Made by a program: the position numbers and the translations under genes. DNA of 64,000 nucleotides from Apoderus coryli (lineage: Eukaryota > Arthropoda > Insecta > Coleoptera > Attelabidae). The stretch covers positions 9,468,428 to 9,532,427 of the forward strand of contig OU452211.1 of the NCBI GenBank assembly GCA_911728435.2. Reading direction: 5' to 3'. A model generated the notes under the pieces. The model was given only the letters and a program-made list of their open reading frames with translations. It was not told the origin of the DNA and did not search any database. This document shows positions 45,778-56,331 of the stretch, in pieces; positions within the stretch are counted from its first letter, which is position 1; each line of letters starts with the position of its first letter.

Positions 45778-47232
45778 CAGGGGTCTCCAAACTTTGAAGC
45801 CTTAATGCCATAATGATTTTTTCTGTATGTTCCAACGACCAAAACAGTTTTAATTTTTCTGCCCTTATAATCTATATTTCTAGAATTCTATAGACTAGTC
45901 GCAATGTGCGCGACCTACTGCGAATTTTCGCTTTGGTTCGAGAAAGGTCTGGTTCTGGCTAGTGTATTCCGATCACTTCGAAATGGTAGTAATTGCATAT
46001 CAAAAGGCTAGCAGCGCAACCGCGAGTCAGTTTGCGTAGGAAAGGCGAAAGAAGCTAAACTGTCTATTGTGAAATAAAGTAACACCCGCGCATAGCAGTA
46101 TTTTGATTTGACTTATTGCTTTTATGTGTGATTTGTTAGTATTAAAAATAGACAGTGAATGCAGAACGTTCAAAGATAAATGGAACCTTTGTGATTGAGT
46201 CCAGTAATAAGGCGCCATGTTTAATTTGTAATGTTTAATTTGTAATGACACCAGTTTTCGAACGAAAAAATGTGAAGCTTTGAAGCGCGGACTGGAATCG
46301 CAACAAACTTTGTTTACCAAAGCGAATATTGAACAAGAGTCTGCAAATTCCGCCAGTTTTCGTGTGGCTCTTGAAACCAGAAAACACGAACAACCATTCA
46401 CCGATGGAGAAATGATAAAAGAATGCTTGAATGCAGTAACCGAAGAAATATGCCCCCAAAAGGTAAATTTATTTAAAAGTGTCAGCAAACACCGTGGCTC
46501 GGCGGATGCAAGACATCGCAGAAAATATATCATCTCAACTCTCTGACAAAAATAGAAATTTTGAGTGGTTTCCCCTACCTAGCCTTGGATGAGTGAACGG
46601 ATGTGGCAGATACTGCTTAGGTATTGATTCTTATTCGCGGAGTAGTTAAAACCTATGAAGTGTATGAAGAACTTCTTGATATTGAGAGTATTCACGGCAG
46701 ATAATTTTAAGGGAATTGAAAATGCCATTAATAAAAAGAACCTTCGATTGAAAAACTTGAAATCTATCACAACTGATGGATGCATAAATGTGTGGTAAAG
46801 TCAAAGGCTGTGGAAAATGATAGCGACAATTCCGCAACTTTATAAAAGAGATTGGAGAAAATGACTTACCATATTGTCACGTTTACGTTTAACGTGAGCT
46901 ACGAGGGCATTGAAAACAAGGACTCTAAAAGATTGAAACACCGAATACCAAGTTTCAATAGAATAAGTTTATGAACAGTTAAAGCTGAGAAAGTTGAGAA
47001 GAGTTAGAGTTTACAAAATGATGAAACTTAAATTAGAGATTATATATCATAGAATACAAAGAATATTACTTACATTAAAATATAAGACCACATGCGGTCA
47101 AGTTTGCTGGAGAGGCTTGAATGAGACAAAGAAATTATATTGCAAATAAATCTAAATTTAACTTATTGTTCGACACCTTAATATGTAAACCAAGATACCA
47201 ATGCTGTCCATGTTCAAAATTTGGAAACCCTG
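45778..47232 (+). mobile_element. hAT element, GTF2IRD2-like lineage
   Basis: The left end is CAGGGGTCTCCAAACTTTGA at 45778, a classical hAT terminus. The right end, reverse-complemented, is CAGGGTTTCCAAATTTTGAA at 47232. The ends differ by a base gap and a few substitutions. The interior encodes a decayed transposase on the plus strand. The flanking octamers AATTAGAC and TACACGGA do not match, so the duplication has eroded or the right end belongs to another copy. Confidence 0.75.
46165..46930 (+). pseudogene. hAT transposase (GTF2IRD2/ZBED-like), broken
   Basis: It starts with RTFKDKW and CLICND, remains of the BED-type zinc finger, followed by a frame at 46280-46546: KRGLESQQTLFTKANIEQES, SASFRVALETRKH, FTDGEMIKECLNAV and EEICPQKVNLFKSV. 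After frameshifts the sequence continues with NFEWF, VKTYEVYEELLDIESIHG, IENAINKKNL, LKSITTDG and CGKVKG. This order matches the GTF2IRD2/FAM200-type hAT transposases found in animals, here missing the C-terminal dimerisation region. Multiple stops make it inactive. An opposite-strand 168-codon frame over it is a shadow. Confidence 0.9.
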
Positions 47233-49214
47233 TACACGGATTTTCACCGAATAGTAATAATAAAAGAACTGATGAACGTGTCAGCGTATAGATTCCGTTG
47301 TTATAACTAGTTTTTCGGATTTTTACCCACACGGCGTATATACCGGCACAAAACTTAGATAGATAGTTTTATTAAAGTTTGGAAGTTCAAACTGAATTTT
47401 CAAGCATATTATGACTATACCTATTCCTATATTATGTTGAGCTTATTTTTGTTATCATTGAAAATAGGTAAGGACAGTCCAGGTAATAACACTAGAGGCT
47501 AGTGATAGAGTAATTGTCTGAAAGTTTACTATTTTTTTTTGTCAAAGTTTAAGTCTTTTTTATTAAACTTGATAAAAAAATCAATGGAGGTGGGTCCTAT
47601 AAAGAATGGAACACCTGCCTAACAGCAAATGCAAGCCTTCATAATCAGCATTCACTCGCTAACGAGTATGAATTATTCAAACTCAGGGACTTCTGTTGTG
47701 AACTCTAAAATGGCTAAACAGACCGATCGTCGAGCCGCAAAACTTCTCACAACACACACACCCAATCACCACCATCGTAAAGTTAAGTTACTGATGTTGA
47801 CTGTTTAGAATCTTTATTGACAACTTATTATCATACAACATATTAAATATAATAATGTCACATAACACAATATACAGTGTGTATTCTAACAGTTTTGATT
47901 GTTTATAGTTATTTATAGTTTATGTAAATTACATATTGTTAACACCCTGTACATGTACTAGTTACAAAGAATCTTTTCAGATCAGGAATTCAAACATTAA
48001 TACATACTGTAAAGGCAATTGTACAAGTTAGTCATTAGAATGATTCATGGAAAAATCAGGCAAAAAAATAAATGAAGGAACATTAAGTTAACAAATAAAA
48101 TTAAAACTTTTAAGATGAATCACATCTCACATCACATTCTGTTTCTTATTTGAAATTTCCAAATGTTTTAGAATTTAGAAATAATTTTTTCGTGGTCTCA
48201 CTGTATCTTATAATACCAAATATACCTCGCCTACTTCCTTTTAGTTTCTTGTTAGCAAACGGAAGGACATTATAATAACAATGATAATAACAGGTGGTTC
48301 AATTCTAAAAGACAATTACGCAGAGTGCAGGTTTGATCATATATCCTATATATTATACGATGACTCATTAAACCATAATGAAAGTTCCACTAGAATAGTT
48401 CTGGTTTTTTAATGATTATTACTATGAAAACAACGAAGAACAAACTTTTTCTGAACGGATTTAAACGAAAATTTCTTAGGGATTAACAAACATTTAAAAT
48501 AAAGCCATGAAATATTACTTTCCAAACTTCGTTTGTAGATAGACGACTTCTTCCAAGGAGCGTACAAATAGTTGGGAATTCACTTGACGATGCCACGTTT
48601 CGGAACACATTAGGGGAGTTAACGACAGGTCGCCAAGGAGTTGTTCTCCCACAAACATGAATTTCCACTGTCTTTCTTATTTCTCTTTTATATTATGTTT
48701 GTTTGCAACAATTATATATAAGAAACGCAAATGACAAAAACACATGTCCGTATTATATATCCATCATAAATTAATATCGTTTCTCCGATATACGACTATC
48801 CATTGAACAGTCCCAATCACCAACTAGATGCATTTTTTCTACTATGAGGACCCATAAATTCGATAAAATCTGATGGCACATATTTTAGAAGAAACACTCG
48901 CAAATGGCACGTATTGGAAAATCATCGTTGAGAAGGATTTAAGAAAAACAGAAATATCATGATATATGACCCAGATCGTCGAATTGAGTGAACAGGCAAA
49001 ACTGTCGCTACATGTACCACAAATCCAAATTAGGCTCTTTAAGCTCACACGCAATATCCTCAGTCTGTCAATGATGGGGTTGGTATTGTGAATGTGAATG
49101 AATTCTATAGGACCATACTTTTTCGATGACAACAGGTTCCTATTTTCATGTCTTACTGCAAGTTCTGTCCATCTTGCCAGTGATTACAGTTTCAGCGGAA
49201 AGAAGCTTCTTGAT
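47233..49214. other. No gene supported
   Basis: AACACCCTGTACATGTAC at 47940 is a solo terminal word. Short minus-strand frames at 48483-48668 and 48842-49132 lack any recognisable domain. Confidence 0.45.
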
Positions 49215-49450
49215 AATACCGAGATAATTTTGTCATAGAGAATGCCGAAAGCGTGTTGCTAGATAATAGCTCAAGGCCGCAGGCCGAGGGCTATTATCCT
49301 TGAGCAACTCGCTTGAAGGATTCTCTATGACAAAATTTTGAGTATTTATCAAGGCCCGAGGAGTATTCGAGAAGATAATTTTTTACTTTGTAAATATCAA
49401 AAACTTGATTATCAATCTGACGTTTAATAATTTTCAATACAAAATGTATT
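49215..49450 (+). repeat. Long palindromic repeat, copy 2
   Basis: Imperfect inverted arms of about 50 bp (CTTGATAATACCGAGA, TTTTGTCATAGAGAATGCCG against CCTTGATAAATACTC, TTTTGTCATAGAGAATCCTT on the other strand) surround a second, inner palindrome, CTAGATAATAGCTC / GGGCTATTATCCTTGAG, with a GGCCGCAGGCC centre. The whole plus about 90 bp on its right is an inverted copy of 381-580. It lies 30 bp from the end of a Crypton-type recombinase, so it may be a terminus of that element. Confidence 0.85.
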
Positions 49451-49479
49451 AGTTTTAATCAAACAAATATTATTCATTT

Positions 49480-50003
49480 TTATTTAAAACTACAGTTGTG
49501 AAAAGTACAATTGGTAAATGTTAAATTGGAAGAAGAGTTTGCTGAAGTTGACGGATTGTTAATTTCCACTGTTGAAGAAATTCCTCGCATGGTGTTGATT
49601 ATTTCACCATGGCATTCAAGTACGGTTTAATTGAATTAGAGCTGATATGTCCTGTTATTTTTATTAATTGCTGTTCAGGAATTCCTTTATTTGCCAAATG
49701 GCTAACTGCAGTTGATCTGTTCGAATGATTGGATATCTTTTTACACTTAGTGTCCAAACCAATAGCTTGCGCGGATGATTTGGTCCACATATTAATTGTG
49801 TTCTTGCCTACCGGTATATTGTCAAACCATGTGTCACTTTCGGATTTCCAGAAACGATTTGGTCTCCAGAATAGGCGACTGGAAGTAATATTTTTCCCCC
49901 TTTTGGACAATAATTTATGGAATAACCGAGCAGGGCATGTACTTTCGTTTGCAATATTTGGAACAAGCCACTTACTATTTATACAACTTTTCCATAATTC
50001 CAA
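49480..50003 (-). pseudogene. Crypton-type tyrosine recombinase C-terminus
   Basis: The minus-strand frame contains LFHKLLSKRGKNITSSRLFW, NIPVGKNTINMWTKSSAQAI, then NHSNRSTAVSHLANKGIPEQ, LIKITGHISSNSIKPYL. This is the C-terminal catalytic half of a phage-integrase-like tyrosine recombinase: the H-x-x-R box (HSNR), the TGH box (third catalytic block) and the nucleophile Tyr in IKPYL. After a one-step frameshift near 49613 it continues as INTMRGISSTVEINNPS and NLTFTNCTFHNCSFK to TAA at 49480. That tail type is common in animal Crypton/DUF3504 (QRICH1-ZMYM-like) proteins. Upstream of 50003 (a TTG codon preceded by a stop) the N-terminal half is missing. DNA strand exchange was the ancestral function; this copy is inactive. 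Confidence 0.85.
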
Positions 50004-50115
50004 GTCTTATTTTAATTTTTTGCGTTAAGAGTTTGAAAAGAGAGTGCGTTTAAAAGTTTGTTTGATTGAAAATTGTGCATTCAAATTGCGTTCAGTGTGT
50101 GTTATTTGAATTATT

Positions 50116-50638
50116 ATGGCTCTTTTTGTTGGAGAAGTTCGACCGGCAAAAAAAAATGTTGTGTTCCCAACTGTGACTAAGAATGATAGTTTTTTCCGAT
50201 TTCCGAACCCTAATAAAGAACCAGAAATGCTAATAAAGTGGTTGGCAAATATAAATAACCCCCGTTTATTTAACATTCCTTTTGATAAACTACATAAAAG
50301 TTATCTAGTGTGTGCGAAACATTTTGTTCCGGATGATTTACAGTTTGGGTGTCGAAGAGGCCTTAAATGGAATACAACACCAATATTACATCTTAATACA
50401 GGTAAGAAAACAACGCACTTCTATTAAATGTGGTACATGTTTTTATGAAATAATTATAGAGAAGGCACCTGGTCCAAAACGAAGAAAGTTGGAACCCTCT
50501 AGTTGTGAAATAAACATAAGTACTGGATATACCACATCAAAGGAATCCGTCGGTGACCCTAGTATAGGTTACCCCATGGTCATCGATGACATGCCTAGCC
50601 CTAGCACATCGAAAGAATATTCCAAGAACGTAACTAGT
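50116..50638 (+). pseudogene. THAP-domain gene, two exons, damaged finger
   Basis: Exon 1 (50116-50400) encodes NDSFFRFPNPNKEPEMLIKW, then IPFDKLHKSYLVCAKHFVPD and GLKWNTTPIL. It has the family's F-x-F-P, W, C-x2-H (CAKH) and late Pro signature. The first zinc pair, KCCVPNC, is present at 50154-50174 but in another frame, so one base has been gained or lost around 50175-50180. The exon ends AATACAG|GTAAG at 50400. A short intron of about 57 bp with acceptor AATTATAG leads to exon 2 (about 50459-50638), which carries KAPGPKRRKLEPSSCE and a Ser/Pro-rich linker ending PSPSTSKEYSKN. THAP proteins bind DNA and are often transposon-derived. It is divergently oriented from the recombinase 110 bp away. 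The frameshift in the finger argues for a pseudogene, unless it is an assembly error. Confidence 0.75.
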
Positions 50639-50825
50639 ATGTTATTTTATTTATTTTTTTTTAAATTATAAACTTTATTGTGTACCTACTACCTACTTTT
50701 TGACTAAATTAAAATGTAAAATAATATTGTTAATTGGGCGTTTCTATTTTAATAATAAATGTTTTATAATAATAATTGTTTTTTTTTCGATCCCATTAAT
50801 GTTTTGTGTCGTGTAACATATAACG

Positions 50826-50917
50826 GTGCAACTTTTTTTGTAGTTTTTCAAAAATATTTTGAACACTATCTCGTTTTAATAATTTTTTGAAAAACTACAA
50901 TTAATAGTTGCATCATA
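50826..50917. repeat. Foldback hairpin
   Basis: TGCAACTTTTTTTGTAGTTT, then TTCAAAA, is mirrored about 50 bp on by TTTTTTGAAAAACTACAATT and AATAGTTGCA. The stem is about 27 bp with a few mismatches. The function is unknown; it lies downstream of the THAP gene. Confidence 0.65.
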
Positions 50918-51074
50918 ATATGTAACTATTTAAATTGATTGGAAATATTCCTCACTAATATTATTTTAAATTTCCCGCCAAAACTAATTTATGAATCTGC
51001 GACACATCAATAGATGGCGCTTCTTCTAGTCCCGATTGTTAACATTGCAGTTCGTATTCTAAAAGGGTATGTTT

Positions 51075-51240
51075 TGTGGCACTAGCTTATGGTGCCAAAA
51101 TATTCAAAACAGCAAAAACAAAGCGAAAAGCACCTCACCAATCCGTGACTGCCACCTACGGAAACACGACCCATGGCCGAACCTTCCCATTGGCTCGGCA
51201 CAAAAGAAAATTGACATATGCTGCGATTCAGAACTAAAAA
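51075..51240 (+). repeat. GC-richer repeat shared with 25.1 kb
   Basis: This is an inverted copy of 25030-25185: GCACTAGCTTATGGTGCCAA, ACAGCAAAAACAAAGCGAAA, CACGACCC and TTCCCATTGGCTCGG. The 62-codon frame over it has no known family. Copy 25.1 kb lies in a Harbinger element, so this may be a solo remnant of the same interior. Confidence 0.75.
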
Positions 51241-51249
51241 GACAGTCCT

Positions 51250-52436
51250 CGTATTGATACTGTTAATAAAATATAATAATATATGATAACATCAAAACCG
51301 TAAAAGTCGTATCATCTTTTATCGGAAGAAAATACATTATTTGGGTCTATAATATCCATTTACGCCGTTACATGTTTTTATTGTAAAAATTTTATTTATC
51401 CACGTGAATATTGTGTACAAAATAGGTTTTACACTGGATTTTAAAGCAGAGCATTTAAATTCCAACAACGTACGTCAGGCTATTACCTATTGTGAAAGAC
51501 AGAAAACGCAGTATAGCACTACCGGTGCTGCCTGAATCCGATAATACAATATATAGTTATAATCATAATGGTAAAGTAAGGCCATTTTGTTTGAACTTTA
51601 TGTGGTCAATGCCGAAGTTGGCTTTTCCAGCTATACCATTCCATCTATCCTATACATACACTCAGACACTTACTGAAACCTATTTTCCACATTTTATTGC
51701 TTGCCACTGCTGCACTTTAGAAAAATACTTTATATCGAAAAGTGTTAAAGTTATAATGACGAATCCACAAATCCAATAATTTTAAAATTGTTATAGAGAC
51801 AGACAATATTTTCGGTTTTATTGCATTTTTATGTCGCCAAAAATTATGCTTAAAAATTGACTTGATAAATTGAACTGTTTTATTATAGTCCTGAGAATAG
51901 ATGGATGGATCCCACCCACATCAGTCTTCTCTCTTGCACCACCGAAATATGAAAATGGTTGCAGCTCGAAATCGAAGGGACATAAAAATTAATCTTTTAA
52001 GGCGCTTGAGATGGTTACCCTGACAACAAAAAGACACTAAAATAAATTTATATTGCTATGGGCCTCGATAAGAAGTTCTACTTGATGTATTTGGTTCATT
52101 ATAACACCTGTATTGGGCCGATTCTCTGCCATGGGAACTATGGAATATCAGGTCTGAGGATTACATGACTAACGGCGATAATTCTTTAGCACTGCTCCAA
52201 AATAATGCCAACTTTGACAGACTAATGTCCTGGTCCAGCAAACTCACAAGTTCCAGCAAATACAATATGGCTTTAGCAAGATGGAGCATCCCCATTAAAT
52301 CAATGTACGGTAGTACCGCTCAATCAAATATATTCAAATCGGTGGATAGGGAGGCGCGGATCGATGGAATGGCCAGCATGATCCCCTAATCTGACGTTCC
52401 CGGCGAACATTTTGACCATGTCCTACACTGACTGTA
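51250..52436. other. No gene supported
   Basis: Frames at 51492-51779 (95 codons) and 52165-52389 (74 codons) have mixed composition but no recognisable motif. The second ends just before the LINE 3' end and could be a target remnant. Confidence 0.4.
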
Positions 52437-55400
52437 ATATTTATTTATTTTATTCACACCTCAAGCCAATCGTGTAATTGGATAGGGTCGTCATTACAAA
52501 GATACTATATTCTAGTTACAACAAATAGATAAAATCTTTCTATAAATACACGAATACATTAAATATTAAAACATACCACTATAACACACAAGAGTATAAG
52601 GTAACAATCACATATACATTAACAGCTCAAGCGCTGAAAAACTCCGTCAAACTGTAGAAACACTTGTCAACTAAATACTTTTTAAGTTTCGTTTTGAATA
52701 TATTTTCCGTTTTGGACAGTTTTATATGCTCAGGTATTTTATTAAAAATATAAGAACCTGCACATATTGGAGACTTCTTGTACATCGTTAGGTTATATTT
52801 GTCAATATAAATCTTATCTCTATTCCGCGTCGAGTAACTATGAGTAGCCCGCCTCAATCCAGATTGCATTTTAAAAACATGCATTGCTATGTTCAATATA
52901 TAAACACACGGTAGAGTCAATATCTTTTGATTTTTAAAGGTTTCCCTACACGATTCGAGATATTTCAGATTAAATATTTTTCGGATAATTCTCTTTTGAA
53001 GAATAAATATTCGATTAACATCCACACTCTGTCCCCACACAACAATACCGTAACATAATCTAGAATATGCAAGTGCATAATAAACACTCAAGAGAGCCCT
53101 TGTGGTTAAGGAATTTTTCAATATAGACACAGCAAAGAACGTGCGAGCAAGCTCCGAACACAGCTGATCAATATGATGAGACCAACTTAGGTGCTCATCC
53201 AACACAATACCTAAGAATTTAGTTTTTTCAGAATATTTTATGGGATATGAATTTAAATGTAAATTTAAGTCGAATTTAACATCTCTCATTTTAGTTCTAA
53301 ACATAACACAAGCTGTTTTTTCTGGGTTAATAATCAATTTATTTTTGTAACACCATTGACTAAAATCATGTAGTATATTATTAGTTTTGCATTCCAGCTC
53401 CCGCACATCCAATGCCGAAATTACCATTGAGGTATCGTCTGCAAACATGCATATTTTTTCAGTTTTTATTTCAGACGACAAATCATTTACATAGAGCAAG
53501 AATATCAATGGCCCCAGAACGCTCCCCTGCGGGGTTCCTATATCGACATTGTACCTTTTAGAGAAAGAGTTTCCAACCTTCACAATCAAATGTCTATTAC
53601 TCAGGTAAGAAATAAACCAGTCGTTTATTTTTCCCCTTATACCAAGGTTTGATAACTTTCGACCAACAAAGGAAATATCTATGGTATCAAAGGCACTTGT
53701 GAGGTCAAAGAAAATTCCCAGCAAGTAAAGACCAGCATCTAAGCAATTATAAACATACTGCACAAAGTCCACAACTGCGGTCTCTGTAGAATGACGTGCT
53801 CTAAACCCATGTTGATCATTCGAAAATAGATTATTTTTATTCAGGAACCCTCTGACACGGTCAGACACAGCCTTTTCAATAATTTTGGAAAGTATGCTCA
53901 ACAATGATATTGGCCTATAGTTGCTTATGTCATGTATATCACTCTTTTTGTATATAGGTATAATCAAAGAAGTCTTAAGTCTAGAGGGAAAGATACCAGT
54001 GGCAATAGACTTATTTATTATAAGGACCAAATTCCTTGAAAATTCATCAGAACAAGATTTAACAATTCTAACTGACAACTCGTCTATACCCACTGACCTT
54101 TTATTTGGTAAATTTGTAATAATTGTCTTAATTTCATCAAAAGTTACTGGAAAGAAGTACAAGCTTTTATTGGTGCTGGGACAAACAGTGCAATCATCGG
54201 AGAGAACTTGAAAGTGTGATTTAACCTTCTCGTGTATGTTTGTCGAGAAATGATGACCAAACACCGAAGTTAACTCGTTAGGATCTGATACTTTTACACC
54301 GTCCACATTAAGAGTTATATTCTGTTTTTTCCTTGTTCTATTTAAATTTTCATTCACAAGAGACCATATAGCCTTTGTGTCGGTAGCTCTTACCATGTTA
54401 TTTTGAATACGTTCACGTTTTATGTCATTATTATACTGTTTTTTCTGAATTTTGTAATGCTCTTTTATTACTGTATCATTAGACATCTTGCTTATATTAT
54501 GAAGCTCCACCAAATTTTCCCGCTGTCGTATAAGATTCTCAGAAAATCTAATTTTTTTTATTTTGTTTTTATTAGTGCTAAAACTACGCGTAACTCTAGG
54601 GAAAGATATCTCAAAAATATTGTATACATTTTGCCAAAAAAATTCAAAATAATTGTCAATATTAGCTTCCTCATAATTCTCCAAGAGCTCATACATATTT
54701 TGGAAACGATTCTTAAATTCCCTTATTGTATTATCGTTTATAATTCGTCGCTCGACCGTCTCACGGCAGTCCCGATCATGACTATGGTTGGTTTCATCTG
54801 CCCTCTTAAGACATTCGATAGTCTGTGCAGTATGATCAGACAGCGCCGGATCATGTACTACACAGTTGATACTTAGATCATTAGTTATGACATAATCGAT
54901 TGCGCTTTCAACCATTAGACCATTCAAATTAGCAATTCTAGTCGGCTCTTTTATAAGTGATTTTAACTGAAAGCTGTCTATTAAGTCACGCAGTATGTTA
55001 CTCTCCAAAGAAACCCTTAATCCATCTACATTTAAGTCACCGCAAACATAAGTAAATTTAAAGCCCTTCGCTGAAAACTCAAAGATGTCCGAAAGAACAC
55101 CTATGAAATCCACAAAGTCAGCAGTAGGCGGTCTGTATATAGCTACAATACAACAGTCCCCATATGAGACAGCGGAACACTCAATCGTTCTCTCCAACGA
55201 TAAACCGTTAATATAAACAACCGGTCTACAGTCACTCGCAATGTCATCCCTAACAAAAATTGCACTCCCACCGTGCGTATTTATTTTTTGTCTTGAAAAA
55301 TATGAAACCAATTTATAATTTCTAAGTTGTAACATTTCAATATTATTACCAGCAATCCAGTGCTCCGTCATGCAAAAGACATCAGGACCATGCTCACTCA

Positions 55401-55600
55401 AAAACATTTCTACATTTAGCAATTTATTCGTCAAGCACTGTATGTTGATGTGAGTCATCTTAAAGCAAGGACAATTTAACGTGGGGTTACCAGAGTGCGA
55501 GCGAATGTCAAGCGGATGGTCATTGTACAATATATCACTAACTAATAATAGACCTTTTCAGAATTAGGCTTTAATTCGCATATCTTGACATAAGTTGACA
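52437..55600 (-). mobile_element. CR1/jockey-like LINE, nearly complete
   Basis: The element runs on the minus strand, with its single long ORF at 55530-52627 and a 3' UTR of about 190 bp. It ends GTGTGAATAAAATAAATAAA at about 52440, an A-rich (TAAA)n tail typical of non-LTR elements. The 5' limit is uncertain; sequence upstream of the ORF is open only back to a stop at about 55558, and a Gypsy fragment starts at 55620. No clear target duplication was seen. The ORF is uninterrupted over about 2.9 kb, unlike every other element in the window, so it is the youngest insertion here. Confidence 0.88.
52627..55530 (-). CDS. LINE ORF2: endonuclease + reverse transcriptase
   Basis: The frame has 967 codons. 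Its first codon at 55530 is TTG. The first ATG is codon 25 (55458), placed right at the endonuclease motif (MTHINIQCLTNK), so either the protein starts there or the true start is lost. The N-terminal apurinic-type endonuclease spans about residues 25-240: HINIQ, MTEHWI, IYRPP, GDLNVDG and SDH all carry the expected catalytic or metal-binding residues. The reverse transcriptase spans about 480-760: NYRPISLLSILSKIIEKAV, HGFRARHSTETAV, FFDLTSAFD (catalytic Asp near 609), GTPQGSVLGPLIFLLYVNDL and FADDTSM (FADD at 696-699). After that come KTKFLGIVLDEHLSW and the C-terminal YSRLCYGIVVWGQ and STRNRDK. No RNase H domain is seen. All catalytic residues are intact, so the enzyme may be functional. Role: nicking target DNA and copying its own RNA into the nick. 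Confidence 0.93.
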   Translation of the reverse strand: MYNDHPLDIRSHSGNPTLNCPCFKMTHINIQCLTNKLLNVEMFLSEHGPDVFCMTEHWIAGNNIEMLQLRNYKLVSYFSRQKINTHGGSAIFVRDDIASDCRPVVYINGLSLERTIECSAVSYGDCCIVAIYRPPTADFVDFIGVLSDIFEFSAKGFKFTYVCGDLNVDGLRVSLESNILRDLIDSFQLKSLIKEPTRIANLNGLMVESAIDYVITNDLSINCVVHDPALSDHTAQTIECLKRADETNHSHDRDCRETVERRIINDNTIREFKNRFQNMYELLENYEEANIDNYFEFFWQNVYNIFEISFPRVTRSFSTNKNKIKKIRFSENLIRQRENLVELHNISKMSNDTVIKEHYKIQKKQYNNDIKRERIQNNMVRATDTKAIWSLVNENLNRTRKKQNITLNVDGVKVSDPNELTSVFGHHFSTNIHEKVKSHFQVLSDDCTVCPSTNKSLYFFPVTFDEIKTIITNLPNKRSVGIDELSVRIVKSCSDEFSRNLVLIINKSIATGIFPSRLKTSLIIPIYKKSDIHDISNYRPISLLSILSKIIEKAVSDRVRGFLNKNNLFSNDQHGFRARHSTETAVVDFVQYVYNCLDAGLYLLGIFFDLTSAFDTIDISFVGRKLSNLGIRGKINDWFISYLSNRHLIVKVGNSFSKRYNVDIGTPQGSVLGPLIFLLYVNDLSSEIKTEKICMFADDTSMVISALDVRELECKTNNILHDFSQWCYKNKLIINPEKTACVMFRTKMRDVKFDLNLHLNSYPIKYSEKTKFLGIVLDEHLSWSHHIDQLCSELARTFFAVSILKNSLTTRALLSVYYALAYSRLCYGIVVWGQSVDVNRIFILQKRIIRKIFNLKYLESCRETFKNQKILTLPCVYILNIAMHVFKMQSGLRRATHSYSTRNRDKIYIDKYNLTMYKKSPICAGSYIFNKIPEHIKLSKTENIFKTKLKKYLVDKCFYSLTEFFSA

Positions 55601-55619
55601 GTTTTAACATAAACAAGAA

Positions 55620-56331
55620 TTAACAAATATAACAACAATAATTGAAAGTATACAATATGATTGATATATAACATTCACCCGGAGCTGTTTTCTTTTTATT
55701 TCTCGTGGATTTACGCAAAGGCTGGTCTTGATCCAAAAACTCTTGATTGCCGTTCTGATCGTTAGTGGTCGATTGTTGTTCTTCAACGTTATACATGTTT
55801 GTTATCGAAGCTTCTTCTTCCCTTTCTTCATGAGTACTAGATTGGCAATCGCGTTGACTATTCGTTGGTTGGTCTTCTTCATAATTTTCCAATAATCGTA
55901 AGTCACCTCGTGGCGCCAAATGTTTCGTGGCAACTGTACCTTCTCTTCCATTGTCGTATCTTATTAAGGCGTAATCAGGATTTGCTTCTAAAAGTTCTAC
56001 TTCTTCAACAACAAGTGGATCAAGTTTACTTCTACGTACAAACTTTTTAAGTAAAACTTTGTCAGAATTTTTCATCCAGGAAGGAATAGAAGTTCCACTA
56101 GTAGATCGACGTTGGTAAGTAAATAAACGTTCATGAGGAGTATAATTTGTTGATGTACATAACAGACTTCAAATGGAGTGTAAAGCATCGTGTAGAACCA
56201 ATTCCCATTGACTTGTCTCAAGTTTACGCGATTTTAATGCAAGGCTTATAGCTTTCCAAATAACACCATTCTATTTTTCGACTTGACCATTTCCTTGTGG
56301 ATTATATGCTCGAGTATTAAAAAAACCTAGA
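55620..56331 (-). pseudogene. Ty3/Gypsy integrase C-terminal part
   Basis: One minus-strand frame starts near 56331 with RAYNPQGNGQVEK, then a TAG, NGVIWKAISLALKSRKLE and WELVLHDALHSI, then a TGA, followed by SLLCTSTNYTPHERLF, SIPSWMKNSDKVLLKKFVRR, VEEVELLEANPDY and finally RKSTRNKKKTAPGE. The order is the integrase core end with the N-P-x-G-N-x-x-V-E motif (the catalytic Glu region), the GPY/F-like module and the chromodomain-less tail seen in many insect Gypsy polyproteins. Only two nonsense codons and no frameshift interrupt it. Upstream domains and LTRs were not found. It ends in unrelated Ile/Tyr/Cys-rich residues next to the LINE. Possible alternative: a related Osvaldo- or Kabuki-like lineage. 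Confidence 0.85.

Noticed and set aside
46027..46533. 168-codon minus-strand frame
   Set aside because: It overlaps the plus-strand hAT transposase reading, which has clear family motifs; the minus frame is its shadow.
54403..54876. 157-codon plus-strand frame
   Set aside because: It is antisense to the intact LINE ORF and is hydrophobic because of the complementary codon pattern.
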